A stretch of DNA of 22,278 nt, from contig JBFWTJ010000019.1 in assembly GCA_050247895.1 (NCBI GenBank), positions 1-22,278 on the forward strand, written 5' to 3'. The translations under genes were made by a program, and so were the position numbers. Of the stretch, positions 7,426-15,770 are shown one piece after another. Within the stretch, counting starts at the first letter, position 1, and every line of letters begins with the position of its first letter. The notes beneath the pieces are model-generated. The model did no database searches. It worked only from the letters and a program-made list of their open reading frames with translations, and was not told where the DNA came from. Source of the stretch: CAVPEW01 sp050247895. Lineage in GTDB: Bacteria; Actinomycetota; Acidimicrobiia; Acidimicrobiales; VFJN01.

Positions 7426-9467
7426 GCCCGACCCGCGCCCGCCCCGGGGAGCGGGTCCCGAGCCGCTCGCCCCGGCCCGCGACCTCCCGCCGCTCCCCGT
7501 CGGGGCGTGCCCCGGCCCGGCCGAGCCCCTCGCGCCGCACCGCGGCGCCCCGTCCCGGCGCACCCCGCCGCCCGGTTCGCCGGGGCGGCAGGACCGGCGG
7601 GCCGCGTCCCGCCCGCCGGCTCGTCGGCATGCTGGCGGTCATGCTGCTGGCGCTGGGCGTGGTCGTGGTCCGGCTGGTCCAGGTCCAGCTCCTGGCCGGC
7701 GACCGCTACGTGGCCTACGGCCAGTCCCAGATCGTGCGCACCGTCGAGCTGCCCGCCGACCGGGGCTCCATCTTCGACCGCAACGGCAACGACCTGGCCC
7801 TGTCCCGGCCCCGCACCACCGTGTGGGCCAACCCCAAGCTGGTGGAGGACCCGGTCGCCACGGCGGCCGCGCTGGCGCCCGTGCTCGGCGTCGACCAGGC
7901 CCAGCTCGTGTCCCGCCTCGCCGCGCCCGACCGGGCCTTCGCCTACCTAGCCCGCCGGGTCGACGACGAGGTCGCGGCGCGGGTGGAGGAGCTCGACCTG
8001 CCCGGGGTGTCCTTCCTCCAGGAGGACGAGCGCTTCCGGCCCTCGGGCGACCTGGCCCGGGGCCTGCTGGGCGACGTGGACATCGACAACCACGGCCTGT
8101 GGGGCATCGAGCGCCAGTACGACGAGATGCTGGCCGGCGCGTCCGGCGAGCTGGTCCTCGAGCGCGACCCGGACGGGCGGACCATCCCCGGCGGGGAGCG
8201 GGAGCTCGAGCCGGCCAGCCCGGGCGACGACCTGGTGCTGACCCTCGACCGCTCGATGCAGTTCGAGACCGAGCGGGCGCTGCGGGACCAGATCCTGGCC
8301 AAGGGCGCCGAGGGCGGCGTGGCCATCGTGTCACGCCCGGCCACCGGCGAGATCCTGGCCATGGCCAACATGACCACCGATCCCGACACCGGCGAGATCA
8401 CCTCCAGCGGCAACAACATGGCGTTGACCGCGGTGTACGAGCCGGGCTCGGTCAACAAGGTCATCACCCTGGCCGCCGCGCTGGAGGAGGGCCTCGTCCG
8501 GCCCGACACCCGGATCACGGTCCCGGACCACCTCCAGGTGTCCGACCACCTCTTCACCGACCACGACCCCCACCCGACCGAGGACTACTCGGTCACCCGG
8601 ATCCTCTCCGACTCGTCCAACATCGGGACGATCAAGATCGCCCAGATGCTCGGCGACGACCGGGTCGACGCCTACCTGCGCCGCTTCGGCTTCGGTTCCA
8701 CCACCGGCCTCGGGTTCCCCAACGAGGCGGCCGGGATCATGCAGGAGACCGGGCGCTGGTGGGGCACCGACATCGGGTCGATCCCCATCGGCCAGGGCAT
8801 CTCGGTCACCGCCATGCAGATGCTGGCCGCGTACAACGTGCTGGCCAACGGCGGCGAGTACGTGCCGCCCCGCCTGGTCCTGGCCACCATCGACGAGCAG
8901 GGCGTCCAGCACCCCGTCGCCGCGGGCGAGCCCCGGCGGGTGGTGTCGGAGGACACGGCGGCCCAGATGCGCGAGATGCTGGTCAACGTGGTGACCGAGG
9001 GCACCGGCACCCGGGGCGGCATCACCGGCTACGACGTCGCCGGCAAGACCGGCACCGCCCGCAAGCCCCAGCCCAACGGCGGCTACCACAACGAGGAGGG
9101 CCGCTACGAGTACGTGGCGACCTTCACCGGGTTCGTCCCCGCCGATCGGCCCGAGCTGTCGATCATCGTGGTGATCGACGAGCCCTCGGGCGACATCTAC
9201 GGTGGCTCGGTGGCCGCGCCGGTCTTCGCCGACCTCGCCCAGTACGGCCTGCGGCTGTTCCGGGTGCCCCCGCCCCTCGTGGAGCAGGCGCCCGCGCCCG
9301 ACACCGCCGCGGCCCAGGCCCAGGCCACCGGAGCGGTCGAGCAGGCGGGGAAGGTGCGGGCCACGCCGGCCGCGGCGCCGACCACGACCACGGTCGCCCC
9401 CCGGGGTCGAGCCACCACGACCACCACGGTCGCCGGCGGCTCCGGCCGCGCCGAGCCGGACGGCTGA
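7422..9467 (+). CDS. ftsI: Septal class B penicillin-binding protein FtsI (PBP3)
   Basis: A 681-residue transpeptidase that cross-links septal peptidoglycan. After a cytoplasmic arginine/proline-rich tail of about 65 residues comes a transmembrane helix (about 67-87), then the dimerisation/pedestal region with RGSIFDRNGNDLA. The penicillin-binding domain has all three active-site motifs: SVNK (S343, K346), SSN (398-400) and KTG (542-544). The sequence before the nucleophile, YEPGS, is standard. The last 50-60 residues form an extracellular tail of Ala, Pro and Thr with runs such as TTTTV and TTTTTV, not part of the catalytic fold. It is coupled to ftsL through an ATGA overlap, and murE starts four bases after its stop. 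Confidence 0.96.
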   Translation: MSPTRARPGERVPSRSPRPATSRRSPSGRAPARPSPSRRTAAPRPGAPRRPVRRGGRTGGPRPARRLVGMLAVMLLALGVVVVRLVQVQLLAGDRYVAYGQSQIVRTVELPADRGSIFDRNGNDLALSRPRTTVWANPKLVEDPVATAAALAPVLGVDQAQLVSRLAAPDRAFAYLARRVDDEVAARVEELDLPGVSFLQEDERFRPSGDLARGLLGDVDIDNHGLWGIERQYDEMLAGASGELVLERDPDGRTIPGGERELEPASPGDDLVLTLDRSMQFETERALRDQILAKGAEGGVAIVSRPATGEILAMANMTTDPDTGEITSSGNNMALTAVYEPGSVNKVITLAAALEEGLVRPDTRITVPDHLQVSDHLFTDHDPHPTEDYSVTRILSDSSNIGTIKIAQMLGDDRVDAYLRRFGFGSTTGLGFPNEAAGIMQETGRWWGTDIGSIPIGQGISVTAMQMLAAYNVLANGGEYVPPRLVLATIDEQGVQHPVAAGEPRRVVSEDTAAQMREMLVNVVTEGTGTRGGITGYDVAGKTGTARKPQPNGGYHNEEGRYEYVATFTGFVPADRPELSIIVVIDEPSGDIYGGSVAAPVFADLAQYGLRLFRVPPPLVEQAPAPDTAAAQAQATGAVEQAGKVRATPAAAPTTTTVAPRGRATTTTTVAGGSGRAEPDG

Positions 9468-9471
9468 GGCG

Positions 9472-10908
9472 ATGCGGCTCGACGAGATCGTCGCCGGCGC
9501 CCACGACCTGGGCGTCGGCCAGACCCGACGGGTGGGCCCGGCGGCCGAGCCGTCCCCCGAGGTCACCGCCGTCGAGCACGACACGGCGCGGGTGGTGGCC
9601 GGGACCCTGTTCTGCTGCGTGCCCGGGGCCCGGGTCGACGGCCACGACCTGGCCGCCGACGCCGTGCGGGCCGGCGCGGTGGCCCTGCTCGTCGAGCGCG
9701 AGCTGCCCGTCGGCGCGGCCCAGGTCGAGGTCCCCTCGGTGCGCGACGCCATGGGCCCGGTTGCGGCCGCGTTCTGGTCCCGGCCCTCCGAGGACCTCAC
9801 CGTCGCGGGCGTGACCGGCACCAGCGGCAAGACCACCTCCACCCACCTCCTGGCCGCCGTCCTGCGGGCCGACGGCCGGCCGACCGAGGTCCTGGGCACG
9901 CTGTCGGGCGCCCGCACCACGCCCGAGGCCCCCGAGCTGCAGGCCCGGCTGGCCGCGGCGCGCGACGCCGGGGTGCGGGCCGTGGCCATGGAGGTGTCCT
10001 CGCACGCGCTGGCCATGGGCCGCGTCCGGGGGACCCGCTTCGCCGTCGGGATCTTCACGAACCTGTCGCGCGACCACCTCGACTTCCACCGCGACCTCGA
10101 CGACTACTTCGCGGCCAAGGCGTCGCTGTTCGACCCGGCCTACCTCGACGCCGGGGTCGCCGACCTCGACGACCCCCGGGGTGCCGAGCTGGTCGCCCGG
10201 GCCACGGTCCCCATGACCGGCTACTCGCGCGCCGAGGCCGTGGACCTGCAGGTCGGGCCGCAGCGCAGCACCTTCCGCTGGCGGGGCCACCACGTCGAGC
10301 TCCCGCTGGGGGGCGCGTTCAACGTGAGCAACGCGCTGGCCGCGGCGACCGCCGCCACCGTGCTGGGGATCGACGAGGAGGTGGTCGTCGCCGGCCTGGG
10401 CGCGGTGGCGCCGGTCCCGGGCCGCTGGGAGCCCGTCGAGGAGGGCCAGCCCTTCTCGGTGGTCGTCGACTACTCCCACAAGCCCGACGCCCTGGCCAAC
10501 GCGCTGCGCTCGGCCCGGGACGTGGTCGGTCCCGGCGGCCGCGTCGTGGTCGTCTTCGGTGCCGGCGGCGAGCGGGACGCGGCCAAGCGCCCGGAGATGG
10601 GCGAGGTGGCGTCCCGCCTGGCCGACCACGTGGTGCTGACCTCCGACAACCCGAGAGGGGAGGTCCCCCTGGCGATCATCGCCGCGATCAGGGCCGGTGC
10701 GACCGGTCCGGCCGAGCTGGACGTCGAGCCCGACCGGGCGGTGGCCATCGGCCGGGCCGTGGCCGGAGCGGGGCCCGGCGACGTCGTGCTGGTGGCCGGC
10801 AAGGGCCACGAGACGACCCAGGTCTTCGCCGGGCGCACCGTGGCCTTCGACGACCGCGAGGTGGCCCGTGCCGCCCTGCGGGCCCGCCGGGAGGTCGCGG
10901 GGTGGTAG
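9472..10908 (+). CDS. murE: UDP-MurNAc-tripeptide synthetase MurE (meso-DAP-adding)
   Basis: A 478-residue Mur ligase that adds the third peptide residue to UDP-MurNAc-L-Ala-D-Glu. The ATP loop is GTSGKTT (K120 is the phosphate-binding lysine; most homologues have GTNGKTT). MEVSSHAL and FTNLSRDHLDFH follow, with the likely carbamylated lysine K216 in YFAAKASLF. The C-terminal domain has DYSHKPDALANAL and DNPR at 392-395; DNPR marks enzymes selecting meso-diaminopimelate, so this organism probably has DAP-type peptidoglycan. ATG at 9472 gives normal length. In most actinobacterial clusters murF follows; here mraY starts directly, overlapping the murE stop by seven bases. Confidence 0.95.
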   Translation: MRLDEIVAGAHDLGVGQTRRVGPAAEPSPEVTAVEHDTARVVAGTLFCCVPGARVDGHDLAADAVRAGAVALLVERELPVGAAQVEVPSVRDAMGPVAAAFWSRPSEDLTVAGVTGTSGKTTSTHLLAAVLRADGRPTEVLGTLSGARTTPEAPELQARLAAARDAGVRAVAMEVSSHALAMGRVRGTRFAVGIFTNLSRDHLDFHRDLDDYFAAKASLFDPAYLDAGVADLDDPRGAELVARATVPMTGYSRAEAVDLQVGPQRSTFRWRGHHVELPLGGAFNVSNALAAATAATVLGIDEEVVVAGLGAVAPVPGRWEPVEEGQPFSVVVDYSHKPDALANALRSARDVVGPGGRVVVVFGAGGERDAAKRPEMGEVASRLADHVVLTSDNPRGEVPLAIIAAIRAGATGPAELDVEPDRAVAIGRAVAGAGPGDVVLVAGKGHETTQVFAGRTVAFDDREVARAALRARREVAGW

Positions 10909-11936
10909 CGCTGCTGCTCGCCGCCGGGCTGGCCCTGGCCGTGTCCCTGCTCGGCACCCGGTTCCTGATCGACTGGCTGCACGCCCGCAAGGTCGGCCAG
11001 CCCATCCACGAGGACGTCCCGGCCGGGCACACGGTCAAGGCCGGCACGCCCACCATGGGCGGCGTGGCCATCGTCGCCGCGGTGGTGGTCGGCTACGCCG
11101 GGGCCCACCTGCGCCCCAACGTCCTGTTCACCCGGACCGGGGTGCTGGTGCTGGCCTGCGTGGTCGGCGCCGGGCTCGTCGGGCTCATGGACGACTGGAT
11201 CAAGGTCAGCCAGGAGCGGAACCTGGGCCTGTCCAAGCGGGCCAAGACCGCCGGCCTGCTGCTGGTCGCCACCGGCTTCGCGGTGGGCACGGTGGTCTGG
11301 ACCGACGTCGAGACCACCCTGTCGTTCACCCGGTGGAACAGCCCGGGCTGGGAGCTGGGCCCGGTCGGGTGGTGCGTGTGGGCCGTGGTGCTGATCTACG
11401 CCACGACCAACGGGGTGAACCTGACCGACGGCCTCGACGGCCTGGCGTCGGGCTCGGCCCTCTACTCGTTCGCCTGCCTGATGGTCATCGGGTTCTGGGC
11501 CTTCCGCCACTTCGACCAGTACCAGATCAACCACGCCCTCGACCTGGCCATCGTGGCCGCGGCCATGGTCGGCGCCTGCGCCGGGTTCCTGTGGTGGAAC
11601 GCGCCGCCGGCGCGGATCTTCATGGGCGACACCGGCTCGCTGGCCATCGGGGCCGGACTGGCCGCGCTGGCCCTGACGCTCAACGCCCAGCTGCTGCTGC
11701 CGATCATCGGCGCCCTCTACGTGGTGGAGACCATCTCGGTCATCGTCCAGGTGGCCAGCTTCCGGATCCTGCACCGCCGGGTCTTCCGCATGGCGCCCAT
11801 CCACCACCACTTCGAGCTGGGCGGCTGGCCCGAGACCACGGTGATCATCCGGTTCTGGCTGCTGGCCGGCATGGCCACCGCCATCGCCATCGGCCTCTAC
11901 TACGCCGACTTCGTGGCCATCGGAGGGGTGGATTGA
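10902..11936 (+). CDS. mraY: Phospho-MurNAc-pentapeptide-transferase MraY
   Basis: A 344-residue polytopic membrane enzyme that transfers phospho-MurNAc-pentapeptide from UDP to undecaprenyl phosphate, forming lipid I. Family motifs are in order: KAGTPTMGG (46-54), DDWIK (97-101, two catalytic-site aspartates), NLTDGLDG (173-180), MGDTGS (241-246) and the histidine-rich PIHHHFE (299-305) followed by LGGWPET. About ten hydrophobic helices are expected. The GTG start at 10902 has a GGGAGG Shine-Dalgarno about seven bases upstream and overlaps the end of murE. A second strong Shine-Dalgarno (GGAGGGG at 11922-11928) lies at the very end of the gene and serves whatever is translated next. Confidence 0.97.
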   Translation: MVALLLAAGLALAVSLLGTRFLIDWLHARKVGQPIHEDVPAGHTVKAGTPTMGGVAIVAAVVVGYAGAHLRPNVLFTRTGVLVLACVVGAGLVGLMDDWIKVSQERNLGLSKRAKTAGLLLVATGFAVGTVVWTDVETTLSFTRWNSPGWELGPVGWCVWAVVLIYATTNGVNLTDGLDGLASGSALYSFACLMVIGFWAFRHFDQYQINHALDLAIVAAAMVGACAGFLWWNAPPARIFMGDTGSLAIGAGLAALALTLNAQLLLPIIGALYVVETISVIVQVASFRILHRRVFRMAPIHHHFELGGWPETTVIIRFWLLAGMATAIAIGLYYADFVAIGGVD

Positions 11937-12043
11937 GCGTCGGCGCCGTGAGGTTCCGCCACCGGCGGGGCCCGGTGGGCGAGGCTGGGGCGACGCCGGT
12001 CGCCCAGGACCGGTCCGGGTCGAGGAGGGCCGGAGGTGGTTGA
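11933..12043 (+). other. 36-codon mini-ORF between mraY and ftsW, at the usual murD position
   Basis: A TTG at 11933 overlaps the mraY stop (TTGA) and has GGAGGGG at the right distance upstream. The frame runs 36 codons to a TGA at 12041-12043 that lies inside the first codons of ftsW. So it has the translational-coupling signals of an operon gene at both ends but is far too short for murD, which normally occupies this place at around 450 codons. The translation (starting LSVGAVRFRHRR, ending RRAGGG) is basic and has no motif I recognise. It may be a remnant of an in-frame murD deletion, a coupling leader for ftsW, or a tiny protein. Confidence 0.4.
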
Positions 12044-13262
12044 GCTGCTGACCGAAGCACGCCGCGAGGAGGCCTCGTCGCGCCGACGCCACCCGACGGC
12101 ACGCCCGGCGCGGTCGCGGCGGCCCTCGCCGCGCACCGCGACGCTGCTCGGCCTGCTGGTCGTGATCACGGCCCTGAACCTGCTCGGCTTCGTGATGGTG
12201 CTGTCGGCCTCGTCGGTCTCGGCCCTGGACCGCTACGGCTCGTCCTGGTACATCGCCGGGCGCCAGGGGATGTGGTTGCTCGGCGGGGTGGTCGCCTGCG
12301 CGCTGGTGCTGCGGATCGACTACCACCGCTGGCGCCCGCTGGCCCCGGTGATGCTGGGCGGGTCGGTCCTGCTCCTGGCCGTCGTGCTCGTGCCCGGGGT
12401 CGGGGTGAGCGCCAACGGCGCGACCCGCTGGTTGGGCTACGGCCCGCTCTCCCTGCAGCCCTCGGAGCTGGCCAAGCTGACCCTGCTGGTGTGGATCGCC
12501 GACCTCCTGGCCCGGCGGGCCGCGTGGATCGGGGACGCGCGCCTCACGCTGGTGCCGGTCACGGTGGTCTTCGGCGGCGTCGCCCTCCTGCTCATGTTGC
12601 AGCCCAACCTGGGGACGACCCTGGTGACCGGGGCCATCGTGCTGGCGGTGCTGTACGTGGCCGGCACGCCGCTGGGCCCGCTGTTCGTCGTGGGTGCGGG
12701 GGGCGCGGCGCTGGCGGTGGCCCTGGCGCTGGGCGCCTCGTACCGGCGGGCCCGGGTCCTGGCCTTCCTCGACCCGTGGGCCGATCCCCAGCACCTGGGC
12801 TACCAGCCGATCCAGTCGCTGGTCGGGCTGGCCTCGGGTGGCGCCACGGGCACCGGGCTGGGCGAGAGCCGGGCCAAGTGGGGGTTCCTGCCCGAGGCCC
12901 ACACCGACTTCATCTTCTCGATCATCGGCGAGGAGCTGGGCCTGGTCGGCACCTTGGCGGTGGTCGCGCTGTTCGCTGCGCTGGCCTGGTTGGGCGTGCG
13001 GGCCGCGCTGGGCGCCCCCGACCGCTTCGGCATGCTGCTCGCGGTGGGCGTGACGGCCTGGTTCATCGTCCAGGCCCTGGTCAACGTCGGGGCGGTCGTC
13101 GCCATCATGCCGATCACCGGGGTGCCGCTGCCGTTCGTGTCCTACGGCGGGTCGTCGCTGCTGTTCTCGATGATCGGCGCCGGGTTGCTGCTCAACGTCG
13201 CCCGCCAGGGCCGGTCCCGCGCCGAGCGCCGTGGCGCCCCGGCCGCGCCCGGTCGGCGATGA
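12036..13262 (+). CDS. ftsW: Septal peptidoglycan polymerase FtsW (SEDS family)
   Basis: A 408-residue SEDS glycosyltransferase that polymerises lipid II at the septum with FtsI. A basic cytoplasmic N-terminus (about 35 residues) precedes roughly ten transmembrane helices. Conserved blocks include ANGATRWLGYGPLSLQPSELAKL, QPNLGTTLV, GYQPIQSLVGLASGG, GTGLGESRAKWGFLPEAHTDFIF and the C-terminal PFVSYGGSSLL. The aspartate in HTDF (D291) corresponds to the conserved extracellular aspartate considered important for catalysis. The GTG start at 12036 is supported by GGAGGG about six bases upstream. FtsW rather than RodA is favoured by the dcw location. The stop overlaps the murG ATG (ATGA). Confidence 0.95.
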   Translation: MVELLTEARREEASSRRRHPTARPARSRRPSPRTATLLGLLVVITALNLLGFVMVLSASSVSALDRYGSSWYIAGRQGMWLLGGVVACALVLRIDYHRWRPLAPVMLGGSVLLLAVVLVPGVGVSANGATRWLGYGPLSLQPSELAKLTLLVWIADLLARRAAWIGDARLTLVPVTVVFGGVALLLMLQPNLGTTLVTGAIVLAVLYVAGTPLGPLFVVGAGGAALAVALALGASYRRARVLAFLDPWADPQHLGYQPIQSLVGLASGGATGTGLGESRAKWGFLPEAHTDFIFSIIGEELGLVGTLAVVALFAALAWLGVRAALGAPDRFGMLLAVGVTAWFIVQALVNVGAVVAIMPITGVPLPFVSYGGSSLLFSMIGAGLLLNVARQGRSRAERRGAPAAPGRR

Positions 13263-14380
13263 CGGCGGCGGGGGGCGAGCGCACCTACTGCATCGTGACC
13301 GGGGGCGGCACCGCGGGCCACGTCCTGCCCGCCCTGGCCATCGCCCGGGCCCTGGTCGCCCGGGGCCATGCGGCGTCGACCATCCGCTACGTCGGGGCCG
13401 AGCGGGGGCTGGAGGCCGAGCTGGGCCCGGCGTCGGGCTTCGCCACGACGCTGCTGCCCGGCCGGGGGATCCAGCGCCGGCTGACCCTCGAGAACGTGGG
13501 CGCGCTGTGGGGGCTGGCCGTCGGCTTCGTCCGGGCCCTGGGCCTGGTGCGCCGGTCCCGTCCGGCCGTGGTGGTCGCGGTGGGGGGGTACGCCAGCGTG
13601 GCCGTGGCCCTCGCCGCCCGGGTCTGGCGGGTCCCGGTCGTGGTGGCCGAGCAGAACGCGGTGCCCGGTGCGGCCAACCGCCTGATCGCCCGCTTCGCTC
13701 GCGCCGCGGCGGTGTCCTTCGAGGGCACCGACCTGCCGCGGGCCGTGGTGACCGGGAACCCGGTGCGGCCCGAGGTCGTCGCCGCGGCGTCGGCCGACCG
13801 GGCGGCGGCACGGGCGGCCTTCGGCGCCGACGGGCGATCGGTGGTCCTGGTGGTGGGCGGCTCGCTGGGGGCGCGCCGGATCAACGACGCGGTGCGTGAC
13901 GCGCTCGACGCCTGGGCCGGGCGCCACGACCTGCTGGTCCACCACGTCGTGGGGGCCCGCGACTGGGACGGGGTGGCGGCGGCCGTCGGGACCCGGGCTG
14001 CGGGGTCCGAGGCCTACCGGCCGGTTCGCTACGAGCACGACATGGCCACGGCGTTGGCCGCGGCCGACCTGGCCGTGTGCCGCTCGGGTTCGGGGACCTG
14101 CTTCGAGCTGGCCACGGTGGGCCTGCCCGCGGTGCTGGTGCCCTCGCCCCACGTGACCGCCGACCAGCAGACGGCCAACGCCCGCCGGTTGGTGGAGGCC
14201 GGTGCCGCGGTGCTCGTGCCCGACGCCCAGCTCGACGGGGCCCGGCTGGTGGCCGAGGTCGACGCCCTGCTGGCCGACCCCGCCCGACGGGCCGCCATGT
14301 CGCGCGCGGCACGGGCCTGGGCCCGGCCCGACGCGGCCGACGCGGTGGCCGCCCTGGTGGAGTCCCATGCCCGGCGCTGA
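13259..14380 (+). CDS. murG: UDP-GlcNAc:lipid I N-acetylglucosaminyltransferase MurG
   Basis: A 373-residue GT-B glycosyltransferase that adds GlcNAc to lipid I to give lipid II on the inner face of the membrane. The N-terminal domain has GGGTAGHVLPALAIA (15-29), YVGAERGLE and VGGYASVAVALAA, and the linker region has EQNAVPGAANR. The C-terminal domain has TGNPVRPEV, VVGGSLGARRIND and the UDP-GlcNAc-binding stretch CRSGSGTCFELATVGLPAVLVP then DQQTANA. Most homologues read RSGAGT at the last site. ATG at 13259 overlaps the ftsW stop, and the end of murG overlaps murC by 14 bases. Confidence 0.96.
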   Translation: MTAAGGERTYCIVTGGGTAGHVLPALAIARALVARGHAASTIRYVGAERGLEAELGPASGFATTLLPGRGIQRRLTLENVGALWGLAVGFVRALGLVRRSRPAVVVAVGGYASVAVALAARVWRVPVVVAEQNAVPGAANRLIARFARAAAVSFEGTDLPRAVVTGNPVRPEVVAAASADRAAARAAFGADGRSVVLVVGGSLGARRINDAVRDALDAWAGRHDLLVHHVVGARDWDGVAAAVGTRAAGSEAYRPVRYEHDMATALAAADLAVCRSGSGTCFELATVGLPAVLVPSPHVTADQQTANARRLVEAGAAVLVPDAQLDGARLVAEVDALLADPARRAAMSRAARAWARPDAADAVAALVESHARR

Positions 14381-15770
14381 GCTCCCCGACCTGACCACGC
14401 CGCGCCGGATCCACGTGACCAACGTGGGTGGGGCGGGCATGAGCGCGGTGGCCACGCTGCTGGCCGAGATGGGCCACCGGGTGAGCGGGTCCGACCCGGC
14501 CGCCGACACGCCGTTCCTGGCCCGGCTGCGGGACCTGGGGGTCGAGGTGCACGCCGGCGGCACGCGCCCGGCCCTGCCCGTCGACCTCGACGCCGTGGTC
14601 ACCTCCACCGCGACGCCCTCCGACGACCCCGACGTGGTGGCCGCCACCGCGGCAGGGATCCCCGTGGTGCACCGAGCCGCCGCCCTGGCCGCCCTGGCCG
14701 CCGGGCGCCCGACGGTGGCGGTGGCCGGCACGCACGGCAAGACCACGACCTCGGCGCTGCTCGCCACCGTGCTGGCCGGCAGCGGGCGTCGACCCGGCTT
14801 CGTGGTCGGCGCGGCGATCGCCGGGCTGGGCACCGGCGCGGCGTGGGGCGCGACGGGTGCGCCGCTGGTGGTGGAGGCCGACGAGAGCGACGGCACCTTC
14901 CTGGCCCTGCCGGCCGAGGTTGGGATCGTGACCAACGTCGAACCCGACCACCTCGACCGCTGGGGCGACGAGGCCGCGCTGCGGGCGGGCTTCGAGCGGT
15001 TCGTGGCCGGGCTGGCCGACGCCGCGGTGCTCTGCGCCGACGACGCCGGCGCCGCGGCCCTGGTGCCCGCGGCCCGCCGGCCGGTGACCTACGGGATCTC
15101 GACGTCGGCCGACTACCGCGTCACCGAGGTCGGCGCGGTGGCCGGGGGCACCCGCTTCGTGCTGGTGCACGGCGGCGAGCGGGTCGAGGTGGTGGTCCCG
15201 TCGGCACCGGGCCTGCACAACGCCCGCAACGCCGCCGCGGCGCTGGCCGCCGCCCACCGGCTCGGCGTCGGCCTGGCCGAGGGGGCGGCCGCGCTGGCCG
15301 GCTTCGCCGGCGTGGCCCGACGGTTCGAGCACCGGGGGGAGGCGGCGGGGGTGACCTTCGTGGACGACTACGCCCACCTGCCCACCGAGGTCGAGGCCGC
15401 GCTGGCCGCCGCGGCGGGCGGGAGCTGGTCGCGGGTGGTGTGCTGCTTCCAGCCCCACCGCTACTCGCGCACCCGGGCCCTGGCCGGCGCGTTCGCCGAC
15501 TCGTTCGGGCACGCCGACCTGCTCTGCGTCACCGACGTGTACGCGGCGGGCGAGGCGCCGCTCCCGGGCGTGTCGGGCAAGGCCGTGCTGGACGGGGTGC
15601 TCGACCGGCACCCCCGCACTGCCGCGGCCTGGCTCCCGGACCTGGACGACGTCGTGGACTACCTCGGTCGCGTCCTGCGCCCGGGTGACCTGTGCCTGAC
15701 GTTGGGAGCCGGTGACCTGACCACCGTGCCCGACCGCCTGCTGGCCGTGCTCGGGGAGCGCGGGACGTGA
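14367..15770 (+). CDS. murC: UDP-MurNAc:L-alanine ligase MurC
   Basis: A 467-residue Mur ligase that joins L-alanine to UDP-MurNAc. The N-terminal Rossmann part has NVGGAGMSAVA, the ATP loop is GTHGKTTT (K125), and EADESDGTF, NVEPDHLDRWGD, HNARNAAAA and the C-terminal FQPHRYSRT follow. The motif usually written DDYxHHPTE reads DDYAHLPTE (333-341), so the second histidine (position 338) is leucine. MurC rather than MurD or Mpl is supported by GTHGKTTTS, by HRYSRT and by location before murB. The ATG at 14367 overlaps murG by 14 bases; the stop overlaps the murB GTG. Confidence 0.95.
   Translation: MPGAELPDLTTPRRIHVTNVGGAGMSAVATLLAEMGHRVSGSDPAADTPFLARLRDLGVEVHAGGTRPALPVDLDAVVTSTATPSDDPDVVAATAAGIPVVHRAAALAALAAGRPTVAVAGTHGKTTTSALLATVLAGSGRRPGFVVGAAIAGLGTGAAWGATGAPLVVEADESDGTFLALPAEVGIVTNVEPDHLDRWGDEAALRAGFERFVAGLADAAVLCADDAGAAALVPAARRPVTYGISTSADYRVTEVGAVAGGTRFVLVHGGERVEVVVPSAPGLHNARNAAAALAAAHRLGVGLAEGAAALAGFAGVARRFEHRGEAAGVTFVDDYAHLPTEVEAALAAAAGGSWSRVVCCFQPHRYSRTRALAGAFADSFGHADLLCVTDVYAAGEAPLPGVSGKAVLDGVLDRHPRTAAAWLPDLDDVVDYLGRVLRPGDLCLTLGAGDLTTVPDRLLAVLGERGT

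Noticed and set aside
7061..9814. 917-codon plus-strand frame overlapping ftsL, ftsI and murE
   Set aside because: It is a frame-shifted shadow rich in Arg and Pro; the real frames contain all expected catalytic motifs.
10470..13811. 1113-codon minus-strand open frame across murE, mraY, ftsW and murG
   Set aside because: The product is low-complexity Gly/Arg/His/Gln sequence, typical of the antisense of high-GC genes, and all four plus-strand genes are certain.
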